Assembly: GCA_028290765.1 (NCBI GenBank)
Contig: JAQGJF010000133.1
Span: forward strand, 1-15,148
Direction of reading: 5' to 3'
DNA: 15,148 nt
Source: Tardiphaga sp.
Lineage (GTDB): Bacteria > Pseudomonadota > Alphaproteobacteria > Rhizobiales > Xanthobacteraceae
Part shown: positions 14,286 through 15,148 of the stretch, one piece after another
Layout: every line of letters starts with the position of its first letter
How positions within the stretch are numbered: the stretch's first letter is position 1
The notes under the pieces: generated by a model
Database searches by the model: none
The model's input: only the letters and a program-made list of their open reading frames with translations
What the model was told of the DNA's origin: nothing
Program-made: the position numbers and the translations under genes

Positions 14286-15148
14286 ATGAACACACGTCAA
14301 GTCATTGATTTCCGGAGCGATAATGTTGCTCCCGCCGCCCAGCAGGTGATCCTTGCCCTGGCCGATAGCGGGCGCGACGCGGCATCCCCCTACGGCGACG
14401 ACGCCGAAACCCAGAACCTCGCGGTCTTGTTTTCCGAAGTCTTGGGCCAATCCGCCGTCGGCTGGCCGGTCCCGACCGGCACCGCAGCCAATGCCATGAC
14501 GATCGGCGCGCTACTGCCTGAGGGTGGCGCCGTGGTCTGCCATGAGCAGGCTCATGCCCTGCGCTCAGAAGAAGGCGCAACGGCCTATGCCAATCCGCGG
14601 ATCCGTTTCGTTCCCTTGCCGGGAAAACACGGGCGGCTTGACCCGGCGGCCTGCGAATCCACATTGCGGAGCGTGACCGGGCCAAAGGTCATGACGCTGA
14701 CGCAGGCCAATGAACATGGCTGCGCCTACAGTCTCGATGCGCTGTCGGCGCTTGCGGACGTGGCCAGGCGAACGGGTGCAAGCATCCATCTGGACGGCGC
14801 CCGGCTTGCGGCCGCCTGCTGCTCGCTCGGCGTGGCGCCGCGTGACGTCGTAGCTGCAGCACGGCCAGACGCGCTGTCCCTCGGACTGACCAAGGTTGGA
14901 GCGATGAGCACCGACGCTGCGATCTTTTTTAACACAAGCCTGCCGCAGAATTGGCGCGCCACGATGCGCCGCGCCGGCTTTCTCAGTTCGAAAATGCGTT
15001 ATCAATCCATCCAGATCCGCACCTTGATGCAGACAGGCCTGTGGCTCGATCTCGCCCGCCACAGTGTCGAGATGTGCCGGCATCTGCGGCAAGGGCTGAA
15101 ATCTGCCCCCGGTATCATCCATGTTTACGACAGCGAATCGAACGTGTT
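14286..15148 (+). CDS. Threonine aldolase-like beta-eliminating lyase, partial (3' end outside window)
   Basis: The open frame runs from the ATG at 14286 to the window edge without a stop, giving 287 residues of an enzyme usually about 340-360 long. Fold-type-I beta-eliminating-lyase features are FRSDN (9-13), SPYGDD (34-39), TGTAANAM (64-71), CHEQAH (85-90, with H86 in the PLP-stacking position), HLDGARLAAA (168-177, with D170 and R173) and the probable Schiff-base lysine K203 in SLGLTKVGAM. This lysine context resembles the Pseudomonas-type low-specificity L-threonine aldolases. They split beta-hydroxy-alpha-amino acids into glycine and an aldehyde. Only a weak ribosome site (AGCGAG) is seen, set rather far from the ATG. 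The gene is divergent from hyuA and shares its regulatory region, so it may belong to the same pathway. Phenylserine-type specificity is also possible. Confidence 0.85.
   Translation, partial: MNTRQVIDFRSDNVAPAAQQVILALADSGRDAASPYGDDAETQNLAVLFSEVLGQSAVGWPVPTGTAANAMTIGALLPEGGAVVCHEQAHALRSEEGATAYANPRIRFVPLPGKHGRLDPAACESTLRSVTGPKVMTLTQANEHGCAYSLDALSALADVARRTGASIHLDGARLAAACCSLGVAPRDVVAAARPDALSLGLTKVGAMSTDAAIFFNTSLPQNWRATMRRAGFLSSKMRYQSIQIRTLMQTGLWLDLARHSVEMCRHLRQGLKSAPGIIHVYDSESNV

Noticed and set aside
1..15148. tRNA or rRNA genes, CRISPR array, phage or defence system
   Set aside because: No regularly spaced repeats, structural RNA signature, integrase core or defence-type domain was seen. The window is explained by transport, catabolism and regulation genes.

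Overview
The window looks like a chromosomal segment of a GC-rich alphaproteobacterium. A Bradyrhizobium-like Rhizobiales member is my best guess, from base composition, gene style and the many ABC/hydantoinase/PrpD genes; this is inference and no taxonomic marker is present. It is almost fully coding and holds 12 genes (one partial) that look like one transport-and-catabolism locus of unknown substrate.

Layout. (1) Bases 1-273 hold no intact gene; a short degenerate open frame at 3-119 may be the remnant of a mobile-element protein. (2) Bases 274-5458 are a minus-strand operon, read from high to low coordinate: threonine-synthase-like PLP enzyme, MmgE/PrpD protein, maleate-isomerase/Asp-Glu-racemase-like protein, HD-domain metalloprotein, NitT/TauT-type periplasmic binding protein (SBP1). 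(3) A GntR-family (FCD subfamily) regulator at 5634-6368 is divergent from that operon and convergent with the next. (4) Bases 6382-14172 are a second minus-strand operon: HyuA, HyuB, class-V PLP enzyme, binding protein SBP2, ABC ATPase, ABC permease. Most junctions in it are 1-4 bp overlaps, which implies translational coupling. (5) At 14286 a threonine-aldolase-like gene starts on the plus strand, divergent from hyuA, and runs off the right edge.

How it may work. SBP1 and SBP2 are close paralogues (about 66% identity by my ungapped hand alignment) and probably share the single permease/ATPase pair. Imported compound would be opened or hydrolysed in an ATP-dependent step by HyuAB. It would then be worked on by three PLP enzymes of different fold types, an isomerase/racemase, a PrpD-type lyase or epimerase and an HD metalloenzyme. 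This set suits an amino-acid-derived or cyclic-amide substrate, but the sequence does not identify it. Both divergent promoter regions carry a related imperfect palindrome (TGGAT, 4-5 nt, A[C/T]CCA) on or next to good sigma70-like promoters. This suggests that the GntR protein controls both operons and perhaps the aldolase gene.
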